Positions 35,273 through 43,886 of a stretch of DNA of 64,000 bases are shown piece by piece. Location of the stretch: contig NZ_JACGWT010000005.1 of the NCBI RefSeq assembly GCF_014137855.1, positions 124,001 through 188,000 of the forward strand, given 5' to 3'. This DNA comes from Microlunatus kandeliicorticis (GTDB lineage: Bacteria; Actinomycetota; Actinomycetes; Propionibacteriales; Propionibacteriaceae). How positions within the stretch are numbered: the first letter of the stretch is position 1; every line of letters begins with the position of its first letter. Below the pieces are notes generated by a model, which saw only the letters and a program-made list of their open reading frames with translations, was not told where the DNA came from and made no database searches. The position numbers were made by a program, and so were the translations under genes.

Positions 35273-36181
35273 ATGACCGAGACCGCACCCGCCCCCACGA
35301 CGCACACGCTCCGGACGTCCGAGGCCGAGCTCGTCTACGACGTCCGCGGCGACCTGGGCACGGCGACCGCCGACCGCCCGGCGCTGCTCGCGGTCGGGAC
35401 GCCGATGGACGCCCGCGGCTTCGCCACCCTGGCCGGCCACTTCGCCGACCGGCCGGTGATCACCTACGACCCCCGGAACGTCGGCCGCAGCCGGCGCCAG
35501 GACCCGGACCGGACGCCGGCGCCGGAGGACCACGCCGCCGATCTGCACGCGCTGATCACCGAGCTCGGCGTCGGCCCGGTCGACGTCTTCGGCAGCTCGG
35601 GCGGCGCCGTCAACGCGCTGGCGCTCGCCGCCGCGCACCCGGAGGACCTGCGCACGGTGGTCGCGCACGAGCCGCCCGCCGGTGGCGCGCTGCCCGACGC
35701 CGACGCGGTCCGGGCGGCCTGCCGGGCCGTCCACGCGCGCTACCAGCGGGCCGGCTCCGGGGTGGGGATGGCCAGCTTCATCCTGCTCGTGTCCCACCAG
35801 GGACCGTTCCCCACGGACTGGGCGGACGGTCCGGATCCCGACCCGGCGATGTTCGGGATGCCCGCCGGGGACGACGGCCGCCGCGACGACCCGCTGATGG
35901 CGAACATGCTCACCATCCCGGTGTGGGCACCCGACGTCGACCGGTTGCGGACCGCCGGGTGCCGGGTGGTGCTCGGCGTGGGCGCCGAGTCCGGTGAGAC
36001 GCTGGCGGCGCGGGCGCCCCGGGCGATCGCCGAGCAGACCGGCCGCGACCTGGTGGTCTTCCCGGGCGACCACACCGGCTTCGCCGGCGGCGAGTTCGGT
36101 CAGGTCGGCGAGCCGGACGCCTTCGCCGCCCGGCTGCACGAGGTCCTCGACCGCTGGGCCCACCCGCGCTCGGTCCGCTGA
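35273..36181 (+). CDS. Alpha/beta-fold hydrolase
   Basis: This 302-residue hydrolase has the nucleophile elbow GSSGG near residues 104-108, an oxyanion region near VGTPMDARGF, and a C-terminal GDHTGFAGG in which the His would complete the triad. The natural substrate is unknown. A GAGAGGTG element lies just before ATG 35273. It stands alone between the YjbR-like gene and a convergent membrane-protein gene. Confidence 0.85.
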   Translation: MTETAPAPTTHTLRTSEAELVYDVRGDLGTATADRPALLAVGTPMDARGFATLAGHFADRPVITYDPRNVGRSRRQDPDRTPAPEDHAADLHALITELGVGPVDVFGSSGGAVNALALAAAHPEDLRTVVAHEPPAGGALPDADAVRAACRAVHARYQRAGSGVGMASFILLVSHQGPFPTDWADGPDPDPAMFGMPAGDDGRRDDPLMANMLTIPVWAPDVDRLRTAGCRVVLGVGAESGETLAARAPRAIAEQTGRDLVVFPGDHTGFAGGEFGQVGEPDAFAARLHEVLDRWAHPRSVR

Positions 36182-36252
36182 GCCGGTCAGGGACCACCAC
36201 CGAGGCGTTCCGACAGCCGCAGCGCACGGACGCGCGCAGCACGGCGACAGGC

Positions 36253-36960
36253 TCAGCTCGCGCGGACCAGGGCGATCGACGACCAGACGAGCAGCGCCAG
36301 CCCGACCACGATGATCACCACCGCGAGCGGGCGGCGCAGGTCGCGGCGGCTGAGCGCCGCCGTGGCCGCCGCCACCCGGCGGGCGAACGGCGGGATGCGG
36401 GTCAGAGCCACCGCCAGCACCGTGTACGGCAGCGCCAGCCCGATCAGGAAGATCACGTACTCGGGCAACCAGAGCACCGGCCGGGTGGTGCCGATGGTCC
36501 GCACCACCAGGTACATGGTGGCCGGGCTGGTGGTGCTGAGCAGGCTGTTGGCCAGCACCACGCCGAAGAGCACCCGCGGACGCTCGAGCCGTCCGGGCGG
36601 TCGGGGCCGCCTCGGCCGCCGCGCCCGTCGCCACTGGATCGACCCGACCATGATCAGCAGCAGCCCCACGGCCGCGTCGAACCACCGCTGGGTGAGGATC
36701 GTCCGCACCCGGCCGGTCCACAGCGCGTGCAGGGTGTTGGGACTGACCAGCACGAAGAGCACCGCCAGCAGCGTGGCGGCGAGCGCCACCGCCGCGGCGA
36801 TGACGATCACGCGGGTGCGGGTGCGCCGGCCGTCCTCGACCGCCCCGATCTCGATCCCGAACGTGGTGGGGCTGAAGGCCAGCGCCATCCCCAGCACCAG
36901 CAGCCCGCCGACCGCGCGGGCCAGGTGGCCCGCGTCGCCGAGCAGACCGAGGAGCTCCAT
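36253..36960 (-). CDS. Multi-pass membrane protein, GAP/LysE-like exporter family
   Basis: This 235-residue integral membrane protein has six likely helices in two halves with a basic loop (QWRRARRPRRPRPPGRLERP) between. The opening FSPTTFGIEIGAVEDGRR and the second-half LANSLLSTTSPATMYLVVR resemble the mycobacterial Sap/GAP group, distantly related to LysE exporters. The transported substrate is unknown. TACCCT ends 6 nt before the ATG. A degenerate copy of the dispersed CGACAGGCTCA repeat touches its stop codon. Confidence 0.68.
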   Translation of the reverse strand: MELLGLLGDAGHLARAVGGLLVLGMALAFSPTTFGIEIGAVEDGRRTRTRVIVIAAAVALAATLLAVLFVLVSPNTLHALWTGRVRTILTQRWFDAAVGLLLIMVGSIQWRRARRPRRPRPPGRLERPRVLFGVVLANSLLSTTSPATMYLVVRTIGTTRPVLWLPEYVIFLIGLALPYTVLAVALTRIPPFARRVAAATAALSRRDLRRPLAVVIIVVGLALLVWSSIALVRAS

Positions 36961-37058
36961 CCGCCGAGGGTAGGGCGGTCACTCCGCCAGGACCAGCCGA
37001 CGCCCGCGCGGCGGAAAAGCGGGTGACGGCCGACTCCGCCTGGCCGAGACTGGCGCCC

Positions 37059-37709
37059 GTGATCACCGTCGAGCAGGTCTGGCCGCCCTACCCGCTGCAG
37101 ATCACCTGCGGTGACCTGTCGCTGCGGGTCGTGCGCGACGAAGACCTTCCCGAGCTGATCGAGCTCGCGCTGGCCGGCGTGCACGCCCCGGACCGGATGC
37201 CGTTCTCGGTGCCGTGGACCCGACAGGACCCGGCCGACCTGCCCCGCGAGTACGTCCGCTTCCACTGGGGCTCCCGGGCCGCGTTCTCCCGCGAGCGGTT
37301 CTCGCTCGAGTTCGCCGTCCGGGTCGGCGGCACGCTGGTCGGCAGCCAGGGTCTGAGTGCGAGCGACTTCGCGGTCACCCGGTCGGCAGGGACCGGGTCC
37401 TGGCTCGGGCTGGCCCACCAGGGCCGCGGGATCGGCACCCGGATGCGGCAGGCGGTCTGCGTGTTCGGGTTCGACACCCTGGGCGCCACCGAGCTGCGGA
37501 GCAGCGCGTTCGTGGACAACCCGGCGTCGCTGGGGGTCAGCCGCAAGGTCGGCTACCGGCCGGACGGGACCTTCGTCACCGCTCGCGACGGCCGGGCCGC
37601 CGACGAGCAACGGCTGCTGCTCCGCCCGGGCTGGCTCCACCGGCCCGCCGAGCCGGTGGTGGTCACCGGGGCCGAACCGCTGCTCGACTACCTCGGGCTG
37701 CGCCGCTGA
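37059..37709 (+). CDS. GNAT-family N-acetyltransferase
   Basis: This 216-residue acetyltransferase of the RimJ/RimL-like type has an acetyl-CoA loop at GLAHQGRGIGTRMRQAV (near residues 122-138) and a following DNPASLGVSRKVGYRPDG block. The substrate is unknown. GTG 37059 was chosen because GAGACT ends 7 nt upstream; an in-frame GTG at 37023 would add 12 residues. It is convergent with cimA, with only 9 bp between the stop codons. Confidence 0.85.
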   Translation: MITVEQVWPPYPLQITCGDLSLRVVRDEDLPELIELALAGVHAPDRMPFSVPWTRQDPADLPREYVRFHWGSRAAFSRERFSLEFAVRVGGTLVGSQGLSASDFAVTRSAGTGSWLGLAHQGRGIGTRMRQAVCVFGFDTLGATELRSSAFVDNPASLGVSRKVGYRPDGTFVTARDGRAADEQRLLLRPGWLHRPAEPVVVTGAEPLLDYLGLRR

Positions 37710-37718
37710 GCCGTCGGG

Positions 37719-39338
37719 TCAGACGCCGACCGGCTCCGGCGACACCCCGGCGTGGATCAGCCCGTAGACGTAGGCCTCGGTGAGCGCCTCCCAGGAGGCC
37801 TCGATGATGTTCTCGCCGACCCCGACGGTGGTCCAGGCGCGCAGTCCGTCGGTGGTCTCGATCAGCACCCGGACGGTGGCGTCGGTGCCGTGGCCCTGGT
37901 CGAGGATCCGGACCCGGTAGTCGATCAGCTCGAACTTCTCCACCACCGCGTAGGTCTCGTGCAGCGCCCGGCGGAGCGCCATGTCCAGCGCGTTGACCGG
38001 GCCGTTGCCCTCGCCGACCACCCGGGTCGACTCGCCGCGCGCGGTCAGCCGGACGGTGGCTTCGGTGTCCATCTCGCCGTCCGCGGCCTGCTGGGTCAGC
38101 ACCCGCCACGACTCGGCGGTGAAGTAGCTCGGCAGCTGGTCGAGCTCGCGACGCAGCAGCAGCTCGAAGCTGGCGTCGGCGGACTCGTAGGTGTAGCCGG
38201 CCGCCTCGGCCGCCTTGACCTGGTCGGTGATCCGGGCCGCCAGGTCGCGGTCGGAGAGGTCGAAGCCGAGCTCCTCGCCCTTGAGCTGGATGTTGGCCCG
38301 GCCGGCCATGTCCGAGACCAGCATCCGCATGTCGTTGCCCACCAGGTGCGGATCGATGTGCTGGTAGAGGTTCGGGTCCACCTTGATCGCGCTGGCGTGC
38401 AGCCCGGCCTTGTGCGCGAACGACGACAGCCCGACGTACGGCGCCCGCCCGCTGGCCGGCATGTTGGTCACCTCGGCGATCGCGTGGGCCACCCGGGTCG
38501 CCTCGCGCAGCGCCCCGGTGGGCAGCAGGTGCCAGCCGTACTTGAGCTCGAGGTTGGCCACCACCGAGATCAGGTCGGCGTTCCCGGTCCGCTCGCCGTA
38601 GCCGTTGACGGTGCCCTGGACGTGGATCGCCCCGGCGTCGACCGCGGCCACCGTGTTCGCCACCGCGCAGCCGGTGTCGTTGTGGCAGTGGATCCCCAGC
38701 GGCGCCCCGAGGGTCGCCGCCTCCGCGACGATCTCGCCGATCCACGGCGGCAGCATCCCGCCGTTGGTGTCGCAGAGCACCACCGCCTCCGCGCCGGCCT
38801 CCGCAGCGGTCCGCACCACCTCGAGGGCGTAGTCGCGGTTGGCCCGGAAGCCGTCGAAGAAGTGCTCGCAGTCGACGAAGACGCGCTGACCCTCGGCGCG
38901 CAGGTGGGTCACCGTGTCGGTGATCATGGCCAGGTTCTCGGCCAGGGTGGTGCGCAGCGCCCGCTCGACGTGCTGGTCGTGGCTCTTGGCCACCAGACAG
39001 ACGACCGGCGCGTGGGATTCCCGCAACGCCGCCGTGAGCGGATCATCCGCCGCCCTGAGCCCGACACGGCGGGTCGCGCCGAACGCGGTCAGGGTGGCGT
39101 GCTTGAAGGTCGCCGCGCCGTCGGCCAGCGCGGCGAAGAAGGCGGTGTCGTTGGGGTTCGCCCCGGGCCACCCGCCCTCGATGTAGTCGACCCCCAGCTC
39201 GTCGAGCAGGGTGGCGATCTGGAGCTTGTCGGAGACCGAGAGCCGGAGCCCCTCCTGCTGCGCGCCGTCCCGCAGCGTCGTGTCGTACACGTGGAAGACC
39301 GGCGGCTGTGCCGGGATCCTCGGGGCGGTGACGGACAT
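37719..39338 (-). CDS. cimA: (R)-citramalate synthase
   Basis: This 539-residue LeuA-family enzyme condenses pyruvate and acetyl-CoA to citramalate, a threonine-independent entry to isoleucine. Motifs are VYDTTLRDGAQQEGLRLSV near residue 18, GIHCHNDTGCAVANT near 207 and GYGERTGNADL near 235. A C-terminal regulatory domain (about 395-530) gives feedback control. The order of motifs and the length fit CimA rather than 2-isopropylmalate synthase. GAGG precedes the ATG. Upstream lie a Leu-Val-Ile-Ile leader peptide, a hairpin and a terminator. Confidence 0.92.
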   Translation of the reverse strand: MSVTAPRIPAQPPVFHVYDTTLRDGAQQEGLRLSVSDKLQIATLLDELGVDYIEGGWPGANPNDTAFFAALADGAATFKHATLTAFGATRRVGLRAADDPLTAALRESHAPVVCLVAKSHDQHVERALRTTLAENLAMITDTVTHLRAEGQRVFVDCEHFFDGFRANRDYALEVVRTAAEAGAEAVVLCDTNGGMLPPWIGEIVAEAATLGAPLGIHCHNDTGCAVANTVAAVDAGAIHVQGTVNGYGERTGNADLISVVANLELKYGWHLLPTGALREATRVAHAIAEVTNMPASGRAPYVGLSSFAHKAGLHASAIKVDPNLYQHIDPHLVGNDMRMLVSDMAGRANIQLKGEELGFDLSDRDLAARITDQVKAAEAAGYTYESADASFELLLRRELDQLPSYFTAESWRVLTQQAADGEMDTEATVRLTARGESTRVVGEGNGPVNALDMALRRALHETYAVVEKFELIDYRVRILDQGHGTDATVRVLIETTDGLRAWTTVGVGENIIEASWEALTEAYVYGLIHAGVSPEPVGV

Positions 39339-39371
39339 CGGACCTCGATCTCGTGGAGGTGAGCGGACATG

Positions 39372-39400
39372 AAAAAACCTCCCGTACGAGCACAGGAGGT
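39372..39400 (-). terminator. Attenuator terminator in the cimA leader
   Basis: On the minus strand ACCTCC pairs with GGAGGT around a 12-nt loop, followed directly by six T. It lies between the leader peptide and cimA, so reading through it is needed for cimA expression. Confidence 0.75.
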
Positions 39401-39402
39401 CG

Positions 39403-39428
39403 GCGCGCTGACGAACGGGTCAGCGCGC
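39403..39428 (-). promoter_or_regulatory. Leader hairpin preceding the cimA attenuator
   Basis: GCGCGCTGAC and GTCAGCGCGC form a perfect 10-bp stem around a 6-nt loop, beginning at the leader-peptide stop codon. A ribosome stalled in the leader or resting on its stop would differ in how it affects this stem. Confidence 0.65.
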
Positions 39429-39454
39429 TAGCTAATGATCACCAGGTGATGCAC
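39428..39454 (-). CDS. cimA leader peptide (regulatory, 8 residues)
   Basis: GTG 39454 opens a frame reading MHHLVIIS and then TAG. The peptide has one Leu, one Val and two Ile in a row, the products of the pathway downstream. A CACACT box ends 7 nt before the GTG, so the leader may be translated from a leaderless transcript. Scarcity of charged branched-chain tRNAs would stall the ribosome here. The mechanism is inferred by analogy with ilv attenuators. Confidence 0.65.
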   Translation of the reverse strand: MHHLVIIS

Positions 39455-39542
39455 ACCGGCCAGTGTGGCCCGGCCGGTCCGGTGGCGTCACGCCGGCGTC
39501 TCGCCATCCGGACCGGCCGTCTCGGCGCACGGCGGCCGCCGG

Positions 39543-39857
39543 TCACCCGCGGACGCTCGTCCCGTCGGCGAACCGCACCTCGACCACGTCGACCGGGTGC
39601 CGCGGCGGCTCCCCGTCGACCTGCACGCGGCGCGTCTCGAGCACCCGGTGCACCGCGGGGTGCACGACGGTGGCGAAGGCCGCGTCGTGCTGCTCGCGGT
39701 CCTCCCAGACGTCGAGATAGCGCATCCGCCCGCTCTCGGTCCGGATCGCCACGTGCACGACGAGTCCCGGCATCGGTGTGGTGCCGATCCGTCCGGTGAT
39801 GTCGTCGTAGGCGTCGGCATCGATCGGCAGGTCCTGGGTCCACGCGTAGAAGGCCAT
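39543..39857 (-). CDS. Hypothetical protein, possibly dimeric alpha/beta-barrel fold
   Basis: This 104-residue protein has alternating strand and helix segments (GLVVHVAIRTESGRMRYLDVWEDREQHDAAF) that resemble antibiotic-biosynthesis-monooxygenase-like small proteins, but I do not recognise the family with certainty. GGGAGGGGGAGGG precedes the ATG. It is divergent from a TetR gene across a perfect dyad at 39875-39899, so the TetR product probably controls it. An enzymatic role is not shown by the sequence. Confidence 0.7.
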   Translation of the reverse strand: MAFYAWTQDLPIDADAYDDITGRIGTTPMPGLVVHVAIRTESGRMRYLDVWEDREQHDAAFATVVHPAVHRVLETRRVQVDGEPPRHPVDVVEVRFADGTSVRG

Positions 39858-39874
39858 CGCCCTCCCCCTCCCAT

Positions 39875-39899
39875 TTCATCCGAGCCCATCTCGGATGAA
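39875..39899. promoter_or_regulatory. TetR-type operator, perfect 9-bp dyad
   Basis: TTCATCCGA (39875-39883) and TCGGATGAA (39891-39899) are perfect inverted arms separated by 7 bp. The site lies between the divergent hypothetical gene and the TetR gene, a few bases upstream of the latter's likely -10 box. Confidence 0.7.
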
Positions 39900-39918
39900 T
39901 GTGTCTAAGCTAGGACCC

Positions 39919-40599
39919 GTGTCACCGACCGTCAAGACCTCCGAACCGAGCGGGAGCGGACGGCGCCGCTACGACACGAGCAACCGGCGGGCGGCGGCCG
40001 AGCAGACCCGCGAGCGCGTGCTGGCTGCGGCGCACGAGCGGTTCCTCGCCGACGGCTACGCGGCGACCACGGTGGCCGCGGTCGCCCGCGCGGCCGGTGT
40101 CGCCGCGGACACCGTCTACGCCTCGGTCGGGCGGAAACCGGCACTCTTCCGCGAGCTGGTCGAACGCGCGCTGTCGGGCACCGCACGGGCGGTGCCGGGG
40201 CGGGAACGGGACTACGCGGTCGCGCTGCGGGCAGCCCCCGACGCCCGGGCCAAGCTCGCCGTCTACGCGGGGGCGGTGGCCGCGCTCCAGGGGCGGTTGG
40301 CCCCACTGTTCCTGGTGCTGCGCGAGGCGGCCGCCGCCGAGCCCGAGCTGGCGGCGCTGTGGTCCGGCATCGCCGAGCGCCGGGCCCGGAACATGCGCGA
40401 GCTCGCCGACGACCTGCTGGTCACCGGCGAGCTGCGCTCCGACCTCAGCCGCGACGAGATCGCCGACGTGATCTGGACGATGAACAGCGCCGAGTACTAC
40501 GCGCAGCTGGTCGTCGAGCGCGGGTGGAGCCCGGAGCGGTTCGCCGACTGGCTGCTCGACGCCTGGTCCCGACTGCTGCTGGCCCGACCGCCCCGCTGA
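39919..40599 (+). CDS. TetR-family transcriptional regulator
   Basis: This 226-residue regulator has the TetR helix-turn-helix at residues about 20-65 (ERVLAAAHERFLADGYAATT, then VARAAGVAADTVYASVGRKPALF) and a helical ligand domain. GTG 39919 is preferred over ATG 39895 because that ATG lies inside the operator arm, while TAAGCT ends 7 nt before the GTG. It probably represses itself and the divergent 104-residue protein. The ligand is unknown. Confidence 0.88.
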   Translation: MSPTVKTSEPSGSGRRRYDTSNRRAAAEQTRERVLAAAHERFLADGYAATTVAAVARAAGVAADTVYASVGRKPALFRELVERALSGTARAVPGRERDYAVALRAAPDARAKLAVYAGAVAALQGRLAPLFLVLREAAAAEPELAALWSGIAERRARNMRELADDLLVTGELRSDLSRDEIADVIWTMNSAEYYAQLVVERGWSPERFADWLLDAWSRLLLARPPR

Positions 40600-40608
40600 G
40601 CCGCGCGG

Positions 40609-41694
40609 TCAGCAGACCTTGCTCATCCAGCCGTGGACGTCCTCGGCCCGGCCGTACTGGACGTCGAGCAGCCGCGCGCGGATCGCGGTGGTGGTCTCCC
40701 CCGCCTCGCCGGAGCCGACCGGGTGCTGGCCCTCGGCGGTCTTGAGAGAGCCGATCGGCGTGATCACCGCGGCGGTGCCGCAGGCGAAGACCTCGCTGAC
40801 CGAGCCCGAGGCGATGCCCTCGAGCAGCTCGGCGATCTCGATCCGGCGCTCGACCGGGGTCAGGCCGAACTCCGCGGCCAGGGTGAGGATCGCGTCCCGG
40901 GTGACGCCCTCGAGGATCGAGCCGTTGAGCTCGGGGGTGATCAGCTCGCCGTCGGTGGTGATCAGGTAGACGTTCATCCCGCCGAGCTCCTCGAGCCACT
41001 TGTGCTCGACCGCGTCGGCGAACAGCACCTGCTCGCAGCCGTGCTCGGCGGCCTCGGCCTGCGCGATCAGGCTGGCCGCGTAGTTGCCACCGCACTTCGC
41101 CGCCCCGGTGCCGCCGGGCGCGGCCCGGACGTAGGTGGTGGACAGCCAGATGTTCACCGGCTTCACCCCCGAGGAGAAGTACGGTCCGGCCGGGCTGGCG
41201 ATCACGCAGTAGGTGGCCCGCCGCGACGGGCGGACCCCGAGGAACGCCTCCGAGGCGAACATGAACGGCCGCAGGTAGAGGCTGTCCTCGCCGCCCTTGG
41301 CCACCCACTTCTGGTCGGTGGTGACCAGCGCCTCGAGGCTGCCGACGAAGTCCTCGGCCGGCAGCTCCGGGAGGGCCAGCCGGTGCGCCGAGGCGGCGAA
41401 CCGGGCGGCGTTGCGGTCGGGCCGGAACAGCCAGATCGAGTCGTTGGCGTGCCGGTAGGCCTTGAGCCCCTCGAAGATCTCCTGGGCGTAGTGCAGCACC
41501 GCGGTGGCCGGGTCCATCGCCAGCGGGCCGTAGGGCACGATCGCCGAGTCCTGCCAGCCGTCCGAGGCGGTCCAGGTGGCGGTGGCCATGTGGTCGGTGA
41601 AGTGGTCCCCGAACCCCGGCCGGGCCAGGATCGCCTCCCGCTCCGCGTCGCTGCGCGGGTGCGGGTTGGGGTGGACGTCGAACAGCATGGTCAT
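40609..41694 (-). CDS. ilvE: Branched-chain amino-acid aminotransferase
   Basis: This 361-residue fold-type IV PLP enzyme makes Val, Ile and Leu from their keto acids. Family features include YAQEIFEGLKAYRH near residue 68, the PLP lysine region GGTGAAKCGGNYAASL near 195 and ELGGMNVYLITTDGELITPEL. TAGGTT ends 7 nt before ATG 41694, consistent with a leaderless mRNA. It is divergent from leuB. No attenuator is visible in the 95-bp spacer. Confidence 0.95.
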   Translation of the reverse strand: MTMLFDVHPNPHPRSDAEREAILARPGFGDHFTDHMATATWTASDGWQDSAIVPYGPLAMDPATAVLHYAQEIFEGLKAYRHANDSIWLFRPDRNAARFAASAHRLALPELPAEDFVGSLEALVTTDQKWVAKGGEDSLYLRPFMFASEAFLGVRPSRRATYCVIASPAGPYFSSGVKPVNIWLSTTYVRAAPGGTGAAKCGGNYAASLIAQAEAAEHGCEQVLFADAVEHKWLEELGGMNVYLITTDGELITPELNGSILEGVTRDAILTLAAEFGLTPVERRIEIAELLEGIASGSVSEVFACGTAAVITPIGSLKTAEGQHPVGSGEAGETTTAIRARLLDVQYGRAEDVHGWMSKVC

Positions 41695-41789
41695 GATCGG
41701 GAACCTAACACTCGGGACGCCCCGCGACCGGGGCCGGAACTGGTGAGACGAGGCCCGTCGGGGACGGGCGTGCTGGCTACGATCGGCCG

Positions 41790-42878
41790 ATGACCGAGCA
41801 GCAGAACGGAAGCGGCGCCGGCGCCGACCGACGCCGCACGCTGGCGGTGATCGGCGGGGACGGGATCGGCCCCGAGGTGGTCGCCGAGGGCCTCAAGGTG
41901 CTCGAGGCGGTGACCTCCCCCGACGCCTTCGAGCTGGTGCACTACGACCTCGGCGCGACCCGCTGGCAGCGGACCGGCGAGGTGCTGCCCGACTCGGTGC
42001 TGGACGAGCTGACCCGGGTCGACGGGATCCTGCTCGGCGCCGTCGGCGCGGCCCCCGGGGCCAAGGACGTGCCGAGCGGTCTGCTCGAGCGCGGCCTGCT
42101 GCTCCGGCTGCGGTTCGCCTTCGACCACTACGTCAACCTGCGGCCGAGCCGGCTCTATCCCGGCGTCCCCACCCCGCTGGCCGACGAGGTCGTCGCCGGC
42201 AAGGAGGTCGACTTCGTCGTCGTCCGCGAGGGCACCGAGGGGCTCTACTGCGGCAACGGCGGGGTGGTCCGCGCCGGCACCCCGAACGAGATCGCCACCG
42301 AGGTCAGCGTCAACACCGCGCTCGGGGTCGAGCGGGTGGTCCGGGACGCGTTCGCCCGCGCCGCCCGGCGTCGGAACAAGATCACCCTGGTCCACAAGCA
42401 CAACGTGCTGGTCAACGCGGGCGGGTTGTGGCGCCGGGTCTTCGAGCAGGTGGCCGCCGAGTTCCCCGACGTGGCCACCGACTACCTGCACGTCGACGCG
42501 GCGACGATCTTCCTGGCCACCGACCCGGCCCGGTTCGACGTGATCGTCACCGACAACCTGTTCGGCGACATCCTGACCGACCTGGCCGCGGCGGTGACCG
42601 GCGGCATCGGGCTCGCGGCGAGCGGCAACATCAACCCGTCGGGCGCGTACCCGTCGATGTTCGAACCGGTGCACGGTTCAGCTCCTGACATCGCTGGGAA
42701 GGGAGTGGCCGACCCGACGGCGACGATCCTGTCGGTCGGCCTGCTGCTGGACCACCTCGGCCTGGGTGAGGAGGCGGCTCGCGTCGAGAAGGCGGTGCTG
42801 GCCGACATCGCCGCCCGGCAGGGCGGGGAGCGGCGGAGCACCAGTGCGGTCGGGGACGCGATCGCGTCGACCGTCTGA
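41790..42878 (+). CDS. leuB: 3-isopropylmalate dehydrogenase
   Basis: This 362-residue enzyme oxidises and decarboxylates 3-isopropylmalate in leucine synthesis. It shows [11 protein letters not shown] near residue 20, [12 protein letters not shown] near 147-158, and the family signature [25 protein letters not shown], where metal-binding Asp residues lie. Length and motifs fit the actinobacterial LeuB. TACGAT ends 6 nt before the ATG. A strong hairpin follows the stop. Confidence 0.95.
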   Translation: MTEQQNGSGAGADRRRTLAVIGGDGIGPEVVAEGLKVLEAVTSPDAFELVHYDLGATRWQRTGEVLPDSVLDELTRVDGILLGAVGAAPGAKDVPSGLLERGLLLRLRFAFDHYVNLRPSRLYPGVPTPLADEVVAGKEVDFVVVREGTEGLYCGNGGVVRAGTPNEIATEVSVNTALGVERVVRDAFARAARRRNKITLVHKHNVLVNAGGLWRRVFEQVAAEFPDVATDYLHVDAATIFLATDPARFDVIVTDNLFGDILTDLAAAVTGGIGLAASGNINPSGAYPSMFEPVHGSAPDIAGKGVADPTATILSVGLLLDHLGLGEEAARVEKAVLADIAARQGGERRSTSAVGDAIASTV

Positions 42879-42890
42879 CGTCACCGTGAT

Positions 42891-42915
42891 CCGGCCCGCC
42901 GTCGGGGCGGGCCGG
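42891..42915. terminator. Hairpin terminator after leuB
   Basis: CCGGCCCGCC and GGCGGGCCGG form a perfect 10-bp stem around GTCGG, 12 nt past the leuB stop and between convergent genes. Confidence 0.7.
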
Positions 42916-42947
42916 CACGGCCGGGGCACTGAGGAGCGCGGCGAGGG

Positions 42948-43109
42948 TTACTTGCCGGCGCTGCGGAGCTGCTCGAGGGCGACGATGATCTGCGGATCTA
43001 CTCGGTGGGTCCGGCGCGCACGGCGGCGCGGCCGCTCGGTCGTCCTGGTCCGCTCGTCGTGCTCGGCGGTCCACCGGTCCGGGTACATCTCGTACATCGT
43101 CAGCGTCAC
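42948..43109 (-). CDS. Small basic protein of 53 residues, unknown function
   Basis: GTG 43109 opens a 53-codon frame reading MTLTMYEMYPDRW, then an Arg/Thr/Glu-rich middle (TERPRRRARRTHRVDP) and a helix-like end IIVALEQLRSAGK. Net charge is strongly positive. It is convergent with leuB across a terminator and divergent from the methyltransferase across an unusual AT-richer dyad, which supports a real gene. M5 is an alternative start. I do not recognise a family. Confidence 0.5.
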   Translation of the reverse strand: MTLTMYEMYPDRWTAEHDERTRTTERPRRRARRTHRVDPQIIVALEQLRSAGK

Positions 43110-43154
43110 ATTCTCGTGGTGGGGACCCGCCGGATGGGCAGGTCCGCGACTGGC

Positions 43155-43198
43155 TCCTGATCGAGATACTAGGACACCCGAGTATTTCCTGGTCAGGA
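43155..43198. promoter_or_regulatory. Imperfect 44-bp dyad in an AT-richer divergent spacer
   Basis: Outer arms TCCTGA/TCAGGA (43155-43160, 43193-43198) and inner arms GAGATACT/AGTATTTC (one mismatch) are nested around ACACCC-like spacer DNA. AGTATT and AGTATC could serve as -10 boxes in both directions. It lies between the 53-residue gene and the methyltransferase gene. Confidence 0.4.
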
Positions 43199-43264
43199 TG
43201 CGGACGATTCGTCTCGGATGACGGGACAGCGTCCCGGCGGCCCGACCACTGCGAGACTGGCCCG

Positions 43265-43828
43265 GTGAGTGCTCCGCCCGAACTCCCCGAACTGGTCGTG
43301 CGGGCGCTGCGGCTCTCGCTGCAGCGCGGCTACATGCAGACCTCGCGCACCGAGACCGGCCGGCTGCTCGCCGCCCTGGCCGCCACCCGGACCGGGACGA
43401 TCGCCGAGTGCGGCACCGGGTGCGGCGTCGGCGCCGCCTGGTTGCGCAGCGGTGCCCCGAAGGACACCCGGGTGATCACCGCCGAGCTCGACCCGGACCT
43501 CGCGCACGGGGTGATGGACATGTTCGCCGACGACGACATCGACGTGATGCACGCCGACTGGACGAGCCTGGCCGCGCACGCGCCGTTCTCGCTGGTCTTC
43601 CTCGACGCCGGCAGCGCCCGGGCCGCGGCCCGCGAGCAGATCGTCGAGCTGGTCGAGCCCGGCGGGATGGTGGTGCTCGACGACTTCGTGCCCTGCCCCG
43701 GCTGGCCCCCGCTCGAGCACGGGCGGGTCGACCAGCTGCGCCAGGCCTGGCTCTCGGACGAGCGGTTCACCAGCGTCGACGTGATGGTCGCCGAGGACAC
43801 CAGCGTCATCGTGGCCGTCCGCAGCTGA
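43265..43828 (+). CDS. O-methyltransferase-like class I SAM-dependent methyltransferase
   Basis: This 187-residue protein is similar to caffeoyl-CoA-type O-methyltransferases: the SAM loop IAECGTGCGVGAAWL is near residue 46, an acidic strand end VITAELDPD near 75, then LVFLDAGSAR near 114 and GGMVVLDDFVP near 137. The substrate is unknown. GAGACT ends 6 nt before GTG 43265. It is followed 58 bp later by a membrane-anchored protein gene with its own promoter-like box. Confidence 0.85.
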   Translation: MSAPPELPELVVRALRLSLQRGYMQTSRTETGRLLAALAATRTGTIAECGTGCGVGAAWLRSGAPKDTRVITAELDPDLAHGVMDMFADDDIDVMHADWTSLAAHAPFSLVFLDAGSARAAAREQIVELVEPGGMVVLDDFVPCPGWPPLEHGRVDQLRQAWLSDERFTSVDVMVAEDTSVIVAVRS

Positions 43829-43886
43829 CCGGACGCCGCCCGCGCAGCACCCGGGTCCGGCCGGTCGGGTGTGGCATCCTGTCCGC

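Noticed and set aside
39340-39470. A T-box riboswitch upstream of cimA.
   Set aside because: There is no T-box sequence or specifier-loop stem; a short coding leader with branched-chain codons fits better.
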